A DNA stretch of 64,000 nucleotides from Acinetobacter sp. ANC 4204 (GCF_002135205.1 NZ_NEFZ01000001.1:248001-312000); one strand, 5' to 3'; positions 37,671-49,450 are shown, counted from the first letter of the stretch. Notes: generated from the sequence alone by a model not told the origin. Numbers and translations are program-made.

Positions 37671-38819
37671 ATGATTCAAAAAAGCGCCCTTGCTGCGGCA
37701 TTACTTGTACCAAGCATTTCCTTTGCAGCAACTGTCTTATCCTCACCACCAGAACTAAATAATAAATCATACGTGCTGATGGACTATGAGACTGGGCAAA
37801 TCCTCGCATCAAAAAATGAAAACGAAAAATTAGCACCTGCCTCAATGACAAAAATGATGACCAGCTTCATTATTGAACAGAAATTGCTGGCAGGTGAACT
37901 GACTGAAAATGAAAAAGTTCGCATGAACGAATCTGCATGGTGTCGTGGCAGCAGTTCAGAATCATGTATGTATGTTCCTTTGAACGGTACTGCAACTGCA
38001 TTAGAGATGCTACGAGGCATTATCATTCAATCGGGAAATGATGCATCTAAAGCGATGGCTGAGCACATTGCTGGTAACGAAGGTACTTTCGTACATATGA
38101 TGAATTCTGAAGCAAAACGTATCGGTATGAGCAATACCAGCTTTATGAATTCAACTGGTATGCCAGCTGAAGGTCACTACTCAACCGCTAAAGACATGGC
38201 AACGCTTGCACAGCATATCATTCATGATAGCTCAAAATACTATCCTATTTATTCTGAAAAAGAGTTTAGCTTTAACGGCATTAAACAAGGTAACCGAAAT
38301 GCCTTGCTTTATACCGACCCAAGTGTCGATGGTTTGAAAACCGGCCATACTGATGAAGCAGGTTATTGTTTGACCACATCAGCAAAACGCGGGCCTATGC
38401 GTTTAATTTCGGTGATTTTTGGTGCGCCAAGCATGCAAGAACGCGCAACACAAACACGTGAAATTTTAGCGTGGGGTTATGCGAACTTTGAAACTAAAAA
38501 CGTACAAGCAGCGAACCAAGTTTTAGCCAAATCGAAAGTGTGGTTTGGTAAAGACAGTGAAGTCCCTGTGGGCCTAGCTGAAACGTTCAACGTGACCATG
38601 CCTAAAGGTCAAGCCAACTCTATTAAAACGCAGATTGTAGTTCAACCGAAACTCACTGCACCGTTGAAAAAGGGTCAAGTGGTTGGTAAATACGTTGCAA
38701 GCCTTGATGGTAAAGTGATTGCTGAAAAGCCACTGGTTGCATTAAAAGATGTTGAAGAAGCAGGCTTCTTTGCGCGTATGTTAGATCACATCAAACAATT
38801 CTTCTCAAACTTATTCTAA
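37671..38819 (+). CDS. dacC: D-alanyl-D-alanine carboxypeptidase (PBP5/6 type)
   Basis: 382 residues from the ATG at 37671; a GTG 33 bases upstream would spoil the signal peptide MIQKSALAAALLVP. Penicillin-binding motifs are visible: SMTK with nucleophile S58, SGN (IIQSGNDAS) and KTGHTD. The C-terminal PBP5-associated domain and an amphipathic anchor (FFARMLDHIKQFFSNLF) complete the family architecture. It removes the terminal D-Ala from peptidoglycan pentapeptides at the periplasmic membrane face. dacA is the other possible symbol. Confidence 0.92.
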   Translation: MIQKSALAAALLVPSISFAATVLSSPPELNNKSYVLMDYETGQILASKNENEKLAPASMTKMMTSFIIEQKLLAGELTENEKVRMNESAWCRGSSSESCMYVPLNGTATALEMLRGIIIQSGNDASKAMAEHIAGNEGTFVHMMNSEAKRIGMSNTSFMNSTGMPAEGHYSTAKDMATLAQHIIHDSSKYYPIYSEKEFSFNGIKQGNRNALLYTDPSVDGLKTGHTDEAGYCLTTSAKRGPMRLISVIFGAPSMQERATQTREILAWGYANFETKNVQAANQVLAKSKVWFGKDSEVPVGLAETFNVTMPKGQANSIKTQIVVQPKLTAPLKKGQVVGKYVASLDGKVIAEKPLVALKDVEEAGFFARMLDHIKQFFSNLF

Positions 38820-38840
38820 GTCATATTTAGACTTAAGTTA

Positions 38841-38875
38841 AAGCATCCACACCTCGGTCTGGGTGCTTTTTTATT
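38841..38875 (+). terminator. Rho-independent terminator after the carboxypeptidase gene
   Basis: AAGCATCCACACC and GGTCTGGGTGCTT (38841-38868) pair with one mismatch, followed by a T run. Confidence 0.8.
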
Positions 38876-38911
38876 TTATAATGAGCACCTACATAAAAGC
38901 AGAACACCAAT

Positions 38912-39448
38912 ATGGCTAAAAATATTCGCCCCTATTTGAACACCACACCGCAACTGGGTAACAATTGCTATATTGATGAAATGTCCGTAGTGATTGGCGA
39001 TGTCATTTTGGCTGACAATGTTTCAGTCTGGCCTTTTGCTGTGATTCGAGGCGATGTAAATTCAATCAGAATTGGTAAAAACTCAAATGTACAAGACCAT
39101 GCGATGCTGCATGTCAGTCATAAAAAAGTAGACAAACCTAACGGTTCTCCTTTGATCATTGGTGATGATGTGACTATTGGACATCATGTCACTTTACATG
39201 GTTGTACTATTGGCAATCGTGTACTGATTGGCATCAACAGCATTGTTTTGGATGATGTCGTTATTCCTGACGATGTCATGATTGGTGCAGGCACACTAGT
39301 GCCTCCTGGAAAAGTGCTGGAAAGTGGCTATTTATATGTCGGAAGCCCAGCTAAAAAGGTACGCCCACTTACGGAAAAAGAATTAGCATTTTTACCCTAT
39401 TCAGCACAAAACTATGTGAAAGTTTCAGGGCATTATTTAGAGTCATAG
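38912..39448 (+). CDS. Gamma-carbonic-anhydrase-like hexapeptide-repeat protein
   Basis: 178 residues forming a left-handed beta helix. The first strands read VWPFAVIRGDVNSIRIG; candidate zinc histidines lie in HAMLHVSH and GHHVTLHG, as in YrdA-type proteins. It may have carbonic anhydrase activity, but many close relatives show none, so the call stops at the fold. It is single and ends in a short hairpin shared with the converging LysR gene. Confidence 0.88.
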   Translation: MAKNIRPYLNTTPQLGNNCYIDEMSVVIGDVILADNVSVWPFAVIRGDVNSIRIGKNSNVQDHAMLHVSHKKVDKPNGSPLIIGDDVTIGHHVTLHGCTIGNRVLIGINSIVLDDVVIPDDVMIGAGTLVPPGKVLESGYLYVGSPAKKVRPLTEKELAFLPYSAQNYVKVSGHYLES

Positions 39449-39454
39449 GCCCAT

Positions 39455-39477
39455 GTGCGAGTTGCATCGCACTTTTC
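39455..39477 (+). terminator. Short terminator between convergent genes
   Basis: GTGCGA (39455-39460), loop GTTGCA, TCGCAC (39467-39472), then TTTTC. Confidence 0.6.
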
Positions 39478-39482
39478 ATTTC

Positions 39483-40379
39483 TTAATATTTTTCAAATGC
39501 TGTCACCAAAAAGTCAATTAAGGCTTTCACTGATGGTAACAAACCACGTCTAGAGGTATAGGCTAAGTGAATCAACTCTGGTTTTGGCTCCCAGTTTGGA
39601 ATTACTTTGACTAAACGCCCTTCTTTTAAATCCTGATGAATAATTAGTTCAGGCAACTTGGCAATCCCAAGACCTTGTAAAGTCGCTACATGCAATGCGT
39701 TGAGATCGGTAGTGGTCAGTCTCGGTTCACACTTCAGCACGTATAGTTCTTCATTTTCATCGAATAATTTCCAATGATATTCAGGTACAAATGACTCCAT
39801 CATCAACACAGGCCATTGATTTAACTCTTTAGGATGTTGAATGGAAAACTGCTGATAGGCCAATTGTGGACTCGCCACAATAAACTGCCGAGACAAAGAC
39901 AAGTTACGTACAACGAGTCCACTATCTTCTAGTGGTAAGGGGCGGATACGTATTGCTAGATCGTAACGCTCATTCATCAAATCTACTTTTCGATTGGTGG
40001 CTTCAACATGTAAACGCACTTTGGGATATTTCTTTAAAAAATCATTCAGCATAGTGCTGACATTCAAATGCAATAAATTCACAGGACATGAGATTTTCAC
40101 TGTGCCTACAGGTTCTAAACTGAGCATTTCAATAGCTGCATCGGCCGCTTCCGCCTCAATAATCATGGCTTGGCAGTGCTGATAATAGACTTTTCCAACT
40201 TCCGTCACGGACACACTGCGTGTGGTTCGGTTGAGTAACTTTACCCCTAAACGGTTTTCCAACTCCGCAATACGACGACTCAGCAAGGATTTAGTGATCA
40301 TCAGTTCATTACTGGCTGCGGAAAAACCGCCGTACTCGATCACTTTGGCAAAATAATACAGGTCATTAAAATCTTTCAT
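39483..40379 (-). CDS. LysR-family regulator, divergent to an isochorismatase-like gene
   Basis: 298 residues with an N-terminal helix-turn-helix (GFSAASNELMITKSLLSRRI) and a CrgA-like effector domain. It starts 125 bases from the divergent gene at 40505, the classical arrangement for a LysR regulator controlling its neighbour and itself. The inducer is unknown. Confidence 0.91.
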   Translation of the reverse strand: MKDFNDLYYFAKVIEYGGFSAASNELMITKSLLSRRIAELENRLGVKLLNRTTRSVSVTEVGKVYYQHCQAMIIEAEAADAAIEMLSLEPVGTVKISCPVNLLHLNVSTMLNDFLKKYPKVRLHVEATNRKVDLMNERYDLAIRIRPLPLEDSGLVVRNLSLSRQFIVASPQLAYQQFSIQHPKELNQWPVLMMESFVPEYHWKLFDENEELYVLKCEPRLTTTDLNALHVATLQGLGIAKLPELIIHQDLKEGRLVKVIPNWEPKPELIHLAYTSRRGLLPSVKALIDFLVTAFEKY

Positions 40380-40504
40380 CTACAATCCCTGAACATCTAA
40401 TTGTTCTTTTAGTATGACAATGTTTCCCATATTAGGTATTTTTTCACCTTTGTCATGAAATTAACATAGCAATCACCAGTTAATCCATACAAAAGGTAAT
40501 AAAA

Positions 40505-41182
40505 ATGTCTACTCCAGCAAACTTCAATGGCCAACGTCCTGTGATTGATCCAACAGATTCAGCGATGCTTTTAATTGACCATCAAAGTGGTTTATTTCAA
40601 ACTGTAGGTGATATGCCGATGCCTGAATTGCGTCAACGCGCGGCGGCTTTGGCAAAAATTGCATCACTCGCCAATATTCCAGTCATTACAACAGCTTCTG
40701 TTCCTCAAGGTCCAAATGGTCCCCTAATTCCAGAAATACACCAAAATGCCCCACATGCACAATATGTAGCACGTAAAGGCGAAATTAATGCATGGGATAA
40801 CCCAGACTTTGTCGATGCAGTCAAAGCGACAGGGAAAAAGACGTTAATTATTGCAGGAACCATTACTAGTGTATGTATGGCTTTCCCTGCGATTAGTGCA
40901 GTTGCTGAAGGTTATAAAGTTTTCGCAGTGATTGATGCTTCAGGGACATACACCAAAATGGCAGAGGAAATTACTCTTGCACGTGTGGTTCAAGCAGGTG
41001 TTGTACCGACGGATACTGCGGCAGTTGCTTCTGAAATCCAAAAAACATGGAATCGTGAAGATGCTCAGGAATGGGCTCAAGTCTACACTCAGATCTTTCC
41101 TGCTTATGCACTATTGATGGAAAGCTATGTGAAAGCGCAAGAAGTCGTTCAAAATAACGAAGTTTTAGATTCCAATCGCTAA
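40505..41182 (+). CDS. Isochorismatase-family cysteine hydrolase (YcaC-like)
   Basis: 225 residues with the isochorismatase-like Rossmann fold. The catalytic triad is visible: D25 in [10 protein letters not shown], a lysine in [11 protein letters not shown], and the cysteine in [10 protein letters not shown]. Length and motif spacing match the YcaC group, whose substrate is uncertain. AAAGGTAATAAAA precedes the ATG. The divergent LysR gene probably regulates it. Confidence 0.88.
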   Translation: MSTPANFNGQRPVIDPTDSAMLLIDHQSGLFQTVGDMPMPELRQRAAALAKIASLANIPVITTASVPQGPNGPLIPEIHQNAPHAQYVARKGEINAWDNPDFVDAVKATGKKTLIIAGTITSVCMAFPAISAVAEGYKVFAVIDASGTYTKMAEEITLARVVQAGVVPTDTAAVASEIQKTWNREDAQEWAQVYTQIFPAYALLMESYVKAQEVVQNNEVLDSNR

Positions 41183-41237
41183 TCTAAAATAATCAAGGCT
41201 GAACCGCCATTAACCGTTTAAAGCTAAATTGAAAATA

Positions 41238-41268
41238 AATAGGCATCTCATTATAGGTGCCTATTTTG
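41238..41268 (+). terminator. Rho-independent terminator after the isochorismatase-like gene
   Basis: AATAGGCATC (41238-41247) pairs with GGTGCCTATT (41256-41265), including one G:U pair, then TTT. Confidence 0.7.
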
Positions 41269-41470
41269 CTGAACTGAAGTTTAAATCAGTCCAAGTCACT
41301 CATTTTTAAAATAAACGATATATTTATCAAAATCTTAAAATAAAAAATCACATTAAAAATGAGTACCGTTTAGATATAAAAAAAACGTATAATTAAAATT
41401 AAAGAATACAATTAGTATTATATACAAGAGCAGTAGATCATTTGAATCCTAGAAAACAACAGTATTTAAC

Positions 41471-41980
41471 ATGCTTAACGCAATCCACTGGCCTGAAAAT
41501 TACCTCCCTGGACATACCGATAACTTTGTTTCGAATGAAGTGATTGTTTCAAACTTATCCGTTCAAGATATTTGGCCTTTTTTAGTCAATGCGCATCTAT
41601 GGCCTTCATATTATGGAAACGCCTCAGATATTGATTTGAATGGTGCAGAATACTTAGAACTCAACTTAGTCTTTTTCTTTAAAACTTTTGGCTTTCCAGT
41701 CAATGCTCAGGTCGTTGAGTATGCCCCGCCTAAAGATCATCAACCCGCTAGAATCGCATGGCATGGCTGGGCAGGTGAACCAGATTGTAGTGATCGCTTG
41801 GATGTCCACCATGCTTGGTTGATTGAAGACCTTCCTCATGACCGCGTCCGTATTTTGACTCAAGAAACCCAAATAGGTCGACCAGCTCAAGAATTAGCAC
41901 ACACTAAACCGAACCCGATGTTAAATGGACACCAAGACTGGTTAGACGGTCTAGTTAAAATAGCAAAATCTAAAATTTAG
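41471..41980 (+). CDS. SRPBCC (START-like) domain protein
   Basis: 169 residues forming one START/Bet v1-like ligand-binding domain: NEVIVSNLSVQDIWPFLVNA starts the helix-grip fold and the HHAWLIEDLP strand lies in the second half. Such proteins act as polyketide-cyclase-like or lipid/ligand-binding proteins; no specific role can be given. It converges with a LysR gene only 7 bases from its stop. The 290-base upstream spacer is AT-rich. Confidence 0.75.
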   Translation: MLNAIHWPENYLPGHTDNFVSNEVIVSNLSVQDIWPFLVNAHLWPSYYGNASDIDLNGAEYLELNLVFFFKTFGFPVNAQVVEYAPPKDHQPARIAWHGWAGEPDCSDRLDVHHAWLIEDLPHDRVRILTQETQIGRPAQELAHTKPNPMLNGHQDWLDGLVKIAKSKI

Positions 41981-41987
41981 AGAGCTC

Positions 41988-42899
41988 TCAGCACAGACTT
42001 CCCTTCGCTGTCTGAATTAATAAGAGCCGTAACCACTGCTGGGCAGCATCACGGTGGTTACGTTCATGCCAAGCCAGTGTTTTAGTAAAGTGAGGGATAT
42101 CTAAAGGAGGTTCAAAAACTTTAAAACCTTGCAGATTCTGAGTTAAACGTGACGGCACAACAGCGATTAAGTCTGTCGTACTCAAAATCGCAGGCAAGAT
42201 CAAAAAACTATTCACCGACAACATTACCTGTCGTCTTTTTTTTAGTCCTTTAAGCTGTAAGTCAGTCACCCCAACAAATTGTCCACCATCATGAGAAATC
42301 AAAGCATGATCTGTAGAACAGAAATCATCAATACTCAATTGTTTATTTTGTGCCATTTGATGTTGAGCACTCATGAGACAAACATAGTGTTCTTCAAATA
42401 AATCGTAAGTATGCAAATCTAAATGTGCATGTTCTGGTGTAATTAATGCAAAATCAATAACACCACGTTCTAATTGGGTAAATATCTCATCATTGTGCAC
42501 AGAAACCACTGCAATTTGAACGTTAGGTGCAGAACGTCTCAGCGCAGCAATATAAGGTACCAAAATTGTCTTTAAAGCATAATCTGTAGCTGCAATACGT
42601 AGCGTAAGCTCAGCCTCTTTGGGCTCAAAAATACTGGGTTTTAGTAAAGTATGGATATCACTTAAAATATTTTTAACGACTGGCGCAAGTTCTAATGCCC
42701 TTAAAGTTGGGTTTATTCCCCGTTGAGAACGCGTAAATAATGGGTCTTCAAAATAGTCACGCAATCGCTGTAACATTCCACTCACAGCAGGCTGAGTGAG
42801 GTACAACTTTTTGGCCGCACCCGTTACACTACGCTCATCAAAAAGTGCATCAAAGGTCTTCAGTAAGTTGAGATCCAAATTTTTGATATCATGCTTCAT
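41988..42899 (-). CDS. LysR-family regulator (NodD-like branch)
   Basis: 303 residues. The start LNLLKTFDALFDERSVTGAA and the motif LTQPAVSGMLQRLR place it in the NodD/LeuO-like branch of LysR proteins. The C-terminal domain binds an unknown effector. It converges with the SRPBCC gene; its own upstream region faces the nudJ operon 190 bases away, so a target cannot be named. Confidence 0.9.
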   Translation of the reverse strand: MKHDIKNLDLNLLKTFDALFDERSVTGAAKKLYLTQPAVSGMLQRLRDYFEDPLFTRSQRGINPTLRALELAPVVKNILSDIHTLLKPSIFEPKEAELTLRIAATDYALKTILVPYIAALRRSAPNVQIAVVSVHNDEIFTQLERGVIDFALITPEHAHLDLHTYDLFEEHYVCLMSAQHQMAQNKQLSIDDFCSTDHALISHDGGQFVGVTDLQLKGLKKRRQVMLSVNSFLILPAILSTTDLIAVVPSRLTQNLQGFKVFEPPLDIPHFTKTLAWHERNHRDAAQQWLRLLLIQTAKGSLC

Positions 42900-43089
42900 G
42901 ATATGAGAGCCTTAAATTTATTATTTTCATTATAAGCTAGAAAGTCTTATTCGCTACATAGAGTAAAAGTGTTTAAAAATTAGCTAATCATCATATTGAG
43001 CATATTCATCTTTCAAGAAAAAAACATTCAACATAGCCACCACGGCCTAAATTTTGTAGAATACCCTTTTCTCCCCATGGTGCTTTTAC

Positions 43090-43575
43090 ATGACCGCTTG
43101 GACAGCTCACGTGACCGTCGCAACCGTTGTTGAAAAAGACGGAAAATTTCTGTTTGTTGAAGAACACAGCGCTGGTGTGACACATACAGTATTTAACCAA
43201 CCCGCAGGTCATGTTGAATCAGGTGAAACCCTCATCGAAGCTGCCATTCGAGAAACAATGGAAGAAACTGGACATGAAGTGTCTATAGATGCGTTATTGG
43301 GCATTTATACCTATACACCGCCCATGTTTCCAGATCGTACCTATTACCGTTTCTGCTTTTTAGCGCAGTCACTTCATCATAATCCAACAGCCGAACTCGA
43401 TACAGGTATCGTCGGTGCAGTATGGATGACTTTGGATGAACTGCTCGAAACGGCTCGTGCGCGTAGTCCATTGGTGATTAAAGCAGTTCAAGACGCACTC
43501 GCGGGTCAAAAATATCCTTTATCGCTCGTTTATGAGCACCAAAATTCTCCTCTTATTTCAAGTTTGGATGCCTAG
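43090..43575 (+). CDS. nudJ: Nudix hydrolase NudJ
   Basis: 161 residues, the E. coli NudJ (YmfB) size. The Nudix box runs [17 protein letters not shown] and continues MEETG, with QPAG just before. NudJ hydrolyses nucleoside triphosphates, diphosphates and HMP-PP. It precedes mnmA, hflD and purB exactly as in E. coli, which supports the name. Confidence 0.92.
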   Translation: MTAWTAHVTVATVVEKDGKFLFVEEHSAGVTHTVFNQPAGHVESGETLIEAAIRETMEETGHEVSIDALLGIYTYTPPMFPDRTYYRFCFLAQSLHHNPTAELDTGIVGAVWMTLDELLETARARSPLVIKAVQDALAGQKYPLSLVYEHQNSPLISSLDA

Positions 43576-43579
43576 TCCT

Positions 43580-44713
43580 ATGCAACAACGTGTCATCGTC
43601 GGTATGTCGGGTGGTGTAGATTCATCTGTTTCTGCTGCTCTTCTTCTTCAACAAGGTTATCAAGTTGAGGGTCTTTTCATGAAGAACTGGGAAGAAGACG
43701 ACGGCACAGAATACTGCACAGCGATGGAAGACTTAGCCGATGCTCAAGCAGTCTGTGACAAACTAGGGATTAAGTTACACACCGCCAATTTTGCTATGGA
43801 ATATTGGGATCGTGTATTTGAGCATTTCTTAGCGGAATATGCTGCGGGCCGTACCCCAAACCCAGATATTTTATGTAATAAAGAAATCAAATTCCGTGCG
43901 TTCTTAGATCATGCCATGCAACTAGGCGCGGACTTTATTGCAACTGGTCACTATGCACGTCGCGGCGAAACTATGACCAACTCTAAAGGTGAGGAATATG
44001 CACCTTTACTACGTGGTTTAGATAAAAATAAAGACCAAACCTATTTCTTACATGCTGTGCATGGTCGTGAAATTAATAAGACCTTGTTCCCAGTGGGTGA
44101 AATTGAAAAGCCAGAAGTACGTAAAATTGCGGAACAATATGACTTAGTCACGGCGAAGAAAAAAGACTCAACGGGCATCTGTTTTATTGGTGAACGTCGT
44201 TTTAATGACTTCTTAAAACAATACCTACCTGCACAAGCTGGAAAAATCGTCTTAGATGATGGCAAAGAGGTTGGTGAACATCACGGCTTAATGTACTATA
44301 CGCTCGGTCAACGCGGTGGTATTGGTATTGGTGGTTTGAAAGGTGTCGCTGAAGGTGCATGGTTCGTTCTACATAAAGATATTGAAAACAACCGTTTGGT
44401 GATTGGTCAAGGTCATGAACATCCACTCATGCAAAGTACTACACTTTGGAGTGAAGCGATTGACTGGGTCGCAGGTGAAATGCAGATTCCTGAGACAGGT
44501 TTCCGTTGTACCTCTCGGACGCGCTATCGCCAAGATGACCAAGATTGTGTGATCTTTAATGATCCGACTACCCCAGGTGGCGTACGCGTTGAGTTCGATG
44601 AACCGCAACGTGCCGTGACTCCGGGTCAGAGTGTCGTATTCTACTCAGGTGAAGTTTGTTTAGGCGGTGGCGTGATTCATCATACCAATGCTCCTAAACC
44701 TGATTTTATTTAA
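43580..44713 (+). CDS. mnmA: tRNA-specific 2-thiouridylase MnmA
   Basis: 377 residues from the ATG at 43580; an ATG at 43568 would overlap nudJ. It thiolates U34 of tRNA-Glu, tRNA-Lys and tRNA-Gln. Visible motifs: the PP-loop [12 protein letters not shown], the catalytic cysteine in [12 protein letters not shown], and the second in [12 protein letters not shown]. Its substrates include the tRNA-Glu(UUC) species carried in five copies elsewhere in this window. Confidence 0.95.
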   Translation: MQQRVIVGMSGGVDSSVSAALLLQQGYQVEGLFMKNWEEDDGTEYCTAMEDLADAQAVCDKLGIKLHTANFAMEYWDRVFEHFLAEYAAGRTPNPDILCNKEIKFRAFLDHAMQLGADFIATGHYARRGETMTNSKGEEYAPLLRGLDKNKDQTYFLHAVHGREINKTLFPVGEIEKPEVRKIAEQYDLVTAKKKDSTGICFIGERRFNDFLKQYLPAQAGKIVLDDGKEVGEHHGLMYYTLGQRGGIGIGGLKGVAEGAWFVLHKDIENNRLVIGQGHEHPLMQSTTLWSEAIDWVAGEMQIPETGFRCTSRTRYRQDDQDCVIFNDPTTPGGVRVEFDEPQRAVTPGQSVVFYSGEVCLGGGVIHHTNAPKPDFI

Positions 44714-44726
44714 AGGATTTTAAGAC

Positions 44727-45458
44727 ATGGCTGAGTTACCGTTTCAACAGCCTCAAACTTTGAACGAACGCCAAAACCGAGCGTTGGCGTTGGCGGCTGT
44801 GTTTCAGTCTGCGCAACTAACGCATATGACCGCCTTGAGCGGTCAGCAAAGTATTGGGGAAAGCGGTAACTTCTATTTAGAGCAGTTGATTAAAGCCAGT
44901 TTAAATATCCGACCAAAGGGCAACCAAAGCGGACAAACCTTAGACTTCTTTCATCAATTAGCGGACATCTCCTTAGGACTGAAAACCTTAGAAAGTAGCA
45001 TTACCCAACCCTTTAATACCTCACCCAAAACTCGAATTCCTAAATTATCCACTGCTAAACTTCCCATGACCTATGCCATGGCACTCTTACAATTAGAAAA
45101 GAAAGTGTATAGCAACCCCAAATTCGTTGAAATTATTGAACAGTCCCAACAAAAAATTTTAAGACAGCTTTCTTTTTTCGATAATAACTATTTGCACCCA
45201 AGCATCATTGCCAACCTCGCACAAACCTACGTAGACACTGCAGGACAAATTAACCCACGCATTATGGTGCGAGGCAATGCAGAAGCATTTAAAGATTCAT
45301 CACATACCAACCGCATTCGTGCTTCCCTCTTTACAGGCTTACAATTGGCACATTTATGGCGTCAGCTCGGTGGAAGTTCATGGGGCATGGTGTTTAGCAA
45401 ACGCAAATTGCTTAAAGATATTCAAGATCTCGCTCGTTTACAGTATCAGGTGATTTAA
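44727..45458 (+). CDS. hflD: High-frequency lysogenization protein HflD homologue
   Basis: 243 residues, mainly helical, with the family-typical start ([19 protein letters not shown]). In E. coli HflD binds the lambda CII protein at the membrane; its normal cellular role is unclear. The position 13 bases after mnmA and just before purB is the conserved order. No signal peptide is seen. It is somewhat longer than the 213-residue E. coli protein. Confidence 0.92.
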   Translation: MAELPFQQPQTLNERQNRALALAAVFQSAQLTHMTALSGQQSIGESGNFYLEQLIKASLNIRPKGNQSGQTLDFFHQLADISLGLKTLESSITQPFNTSPKTRIPKLSTAKLPMTYAMALLQLEKKVYSNPKFVEIIEQSQQKILRQLSFFDNNYLHPSIIANLAQTYVDTAGQINPRIMVRGNAEAFKDSSHTNRIRASLFTGLQLAHLWRQLGGSSWGMVFSKRKLLKDIQDLARLQYQVI

Positions 45459-45506
45459 CACATGATCGACGGGCTTTTTAGTTTTACGTTTAATTCCAAA
45501 GTTTAA

Positions 45507-46904
<1,398 letters not shown>

Positions 46905-46918
46905 CTTTTAGAAATTAA

Positions 46919-46947
46919 AAAAGCGAAGCTTAGGCTTCGCTTTTTTA
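46919..46947 (+). terminator. Rho-independent terminator after purB
   Basis: AAGCGAAGC (46921-46929), loop TTAG, GCTTCGCTT (46934-46942), then T. Confidence 0.93.
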
Positions 46948-46998
46948 TTTATAATACAAACAAGCATATTGCATACATCTCATTGAAAAAATAAAAAG

Positions 46999-47655
46999 AT
47001 GACAACCATACTGAAAACATCAACCACAGAAAATCCCATCAACGATCAACTGGAAAGGCCACATTGGATCTGTCTCATCCTGCTTTGTTTAGCAGTGGCT
47101 TTGGCTTCAATCCACCCGCTTGAACTCAGCTCTTATATCTTGCATCAGGTCGGAACTGTGTTCATGCTAATTACGCTGATCATTTGTCTGTATAAACTCG
47201 GACTCAGCTTGATGAGTTTTGTGCTGTATATTGTTTTTTTGCTGATTCATATACTTGGCGCACATTATCTGTATTCTTATGTACCCTATAATGAATGGTC
47301 GATCCAATACTTAAACCTTGACCTCAACCAGAGTTTAGGTTGGACACGTAATATGTATGATCGCTTTGTACATTTAGCATACGGTCTACTGCTCTACCCA
47401 TTTTTCTATCGTGTATTTCAAGTCTGGTTACCGCAACTTTCAAAACTGACACTATTCCTTTTGGTGATTCAGTTTGTGATGGCAAGCAGTCTGATTTATG
47501 AATGGATTGAATGGCTGATTGCGATGGGCTTATCACCTGAAGATGCTGAAAATTATAATGGCCAGCAAGGTGACATGTGGGATGCTCACAAAGATATGCT
47601 ATTAGCAACCGTTGGCTCAATCATCACAGGCATCATTTACTTATTTAAAAGCTAA
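46999..47655 (+). CDS. DUF2238 (YjdF-like) integral membrane protein
   Basis: 218 residues with about six membrane helices. Family motifs are visible: HILGAHYLYSYVP, NMYDRFVHLAYG, and GQQGDMWDAHKDM near the C-terminus. The conserved acidic and histidine residues in the membrane suggest a metal or proton site, but the function is unknown. It is single and ends in a hairpin shared with the next gene. Confidence 0.88.
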   Translation: MTTILKTSTTENPINDQLERPHWICLILLCLAVALASIHPLELSSYILHQVGTVFMLITLIICLYKLGLSLMSFVLYIVFLLIHILGAHYLYSYVPYNEWSIQYLNLDLNQSLGWTRNMYDRFVHLAYGLLLYPFFYRVFQVWLPQLSKLTLFLLVIQFVMASSLIYEWIEWLIAMGLSPEDAENYNGQQGDMWDAHKDMLLATVGSIITGIIYLFKS

Positions 47656-47746
47656 TCAACAGTTAGTCGAATAGAGGCAACTGACGACTGTACAAAATTG
47701 ATTGCACGTATTGTAATTGATGCACGAAACTTTAAGCAGACCATAA

Positions 47747-47772
47747 AAAAACACCACGTTGGTGGTGTTTTA
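47747..47772 (+). terminator. Bidirectional terminator
   Basis: AAACACCAC (47749-47757), loop GTTG, GTGGTGTTT (47762-47770). It lies between the convergent DUF2238 gene and the small acidic-protein gene. Confidence 0.85.
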
Positions 47773-47778
47773 TAAACA

Positions 47779-48030
47779 TCAATCTTTTGCAGACTCATCT
47801 GCTGGCACTTCTGTGATACGACCACCACGTGCGAGAAAAGCAGCCACTTCATCTTCTAGCGCTTGGCGCTGTTTCAATTTCGCAGTCACAGTGAGTGTCT
47901 CAGCTTCGGCAACATCACCATCACTTGCTGCATTTTCAGAAGAATCTGATGCGCCCTTTTCAGCGGCTTGTGCTTCATCCTCATCAACCGCTGAGTCTTC
48001 TACATCATCATAATCATTTGAATCAGTCAT
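47779..48030 (-). CDS. Small acidic protein resembling the RNA polymerase regulator SutA
   Basis: 83 residues. The first ~43 are almost only Asp, Glu, Ser and Ala, so disordered. Then follows KLKQRQALEDEVAAFLARGG, a helix ending in RITEV. This layout, an acidic tail, a single conserved helix with FL(A/S)RGG and a short tail, is that of Pseudomonas aeruginosa SutA, which binds RNA polymerase and supports rRNA and ribosomal-protein transcription in slow growth. The match is from memory of the motif and is not a computed alignment. It is shorter than SutA (105 residues). Confidence 0.6.
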   Translation of the reverse strand: MTDSNDYDDVEDSAVDEDEAQAAEKGASDSSENAASDGDVAEAETLTVTAKLKQRQALEDEVAAFLARGGRITEVPADESAKD

Positions 48031-48205
48031 CTTAATCTCCCCACAAATGACCTTTAAGGTTCCAATGTATTACTGGTTTTCAATTATGTTGAAATTTAAC
48101 AAGCTCTCAGCCTTTCGCATAGTCTTATTCACCAGAAAATCGTATCTTTTTTAATCAAAATCGTAATCTTATTTTACGACTGGCTAAAAAATAACACTTC
48201 CCGTC

Positions 48206-49450
48206 TTAGACAGCATAACGCGTCTCTTTGAGCAACCCTAAACCATTGGCCTGTGTCATAAAAGCATCTTTTAATACAGGCAATTTTTCAACCTGTTTCA
48301 AACCAAAGTTTCGTGCCCACACTACGGGAAAGAGTTGTGTAGTTTCCATCCAACCAATCGCAGACATGCTATGCATCATGGCATCATTTTGTCCTTTACG
48401 GCGGTGTTCATAACGCTTCAATGTTTGCTCATTTGCCCATACGCCACGTGCTAGATCATGTAGTAATGCATCACATAGTACAGCTGCATCAAGACAACCG
48501 ATATTCACCCCCTGTCCCGCCAACGGATGAATCACATGAGCCGCATCACCAATTAAAGCCAAACCCGCTTTAACATATTGTTGTGCAGCACGTGCTTTGA
48601 GTGGGAAAGTAGCACGCGGTGTCGCTTCCAACACTTCGCCTAACATGTGGTGACTTTCTCGCGTTAACAGCTCGGTAAATTCAGCATCTGAAAGTGCAGC
48701 ATATTCATCTGCATAATCATCAGGTAAAGTCCATACGATCGACTGCCAATGTCCTGCTTGCTCTGGTTTTAAACTCGCCATCGGTAAAAATGCCAAAGGG
48801 CCAGTTTCTAAGAAAATCTGACGTGCAACATATTGATGTGGCTGTGCCGTCCGAATGGCGCAACTCAAACCCGCTTGTTTGTAGTCGAGTACATCAATAT
48901 CAATAAATGCTTGCTCTCGTACAAAAGAGTTTGCACCATCTGCGCCAATCACCAGTTTGGTTTTTAGCACCGTGCCATCGGCTAAATGGATATACCATAA
49001 CCCAACACCTTCTTCGACACGGGCAACTTTAACTTGGGTGCGGTAATCATTGAGTACATTAAGCATTTGCTGTTGAATCGCTAAATTGAGCAAACTTGGC
49101 TCGACCATAGAACCGAGAGCTTGTTCGCCTTGCGGTTCCTGCTGGGACGCATGACCAAAGTTAATTTCACCATAGCCATTTTTATTCCACACCTGCATGC
49201 CGCTATAGGGCATCTGGCGGGCAATTTTATCCCAAACATCAATGGTTTTAAGCAAATGTATCGTTGCTTGACTGAGTGCCAAAACACGTGGGTTGGCAAT
49301 GCTTAGCGTTTTTTGTTCATCTAAAATAGGCGCAGCATCCAGTACTGTCGCTTGCACACCACCCTGTGCTAAAAGTAAGGCTGTCAGTCCACCAACTAAA
49401 CCACCGCCAATGATCACCACATCTAAAATATCAGCTTGAACTTGGCTCAT
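48206..49450 (-). CDS. ubiI: FAD-dependent ubiquinone-biosynthesis hydroxylase, UbiI/VisC type
   Basis: 414 residues. The FAD-binding GGGLVGGLTALLLA dinucleotide fold is at the N-terminus, ADGANSFVRE in the middle, and the second FAD motif LIGDAAHVIHPLAGQGVN near residue 300. It belongs to the UbiH/UbiF/VisC flavoprotein monooxygenases that hydroxylate the quinone ring. Being second after ubiH matches ubiH-ubiI (visC) in E. coli. A role as UbiF cannot be excluded. It overlaps ubiH by four bases (ATGA). Confidence 0.88.
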   Translation of the reverse strand: MSQVQADILDVVIIGGGLVGGLTALLLAQGGVQATVLDAAPILDEQKTLSIANPRVLALSQATIHLLKTIDVWDKIARQMPYSGMQVWNKNGYGEINFGHASQQEPQGEQALGSMVEPSLLNLAIQQQMLNVLNDYRTQVKVARVEEGVGLWYIHLADGTVLKTKLVIGADGANSFVREQAFIDIDVLDYKQAGLSCAIRTAQPHQYVARQIFLETGPLAFLPMASLKPEQAGHWQSIVWTLPDDYADEYAALSDAEFTELLTRESHHMLGEVLEATPRATFPLKARAAQQYVKAGLALIGDAAHVIHPLAGQGVNIGCLDAAVLCDALLHDLARGVWANEQTLKRYEHRRKGQNDAMMHSMSAIGWMETTQLFPVVWARNFGLKQVEKLPVLKDAFMTQANGLGLLKETRYAV

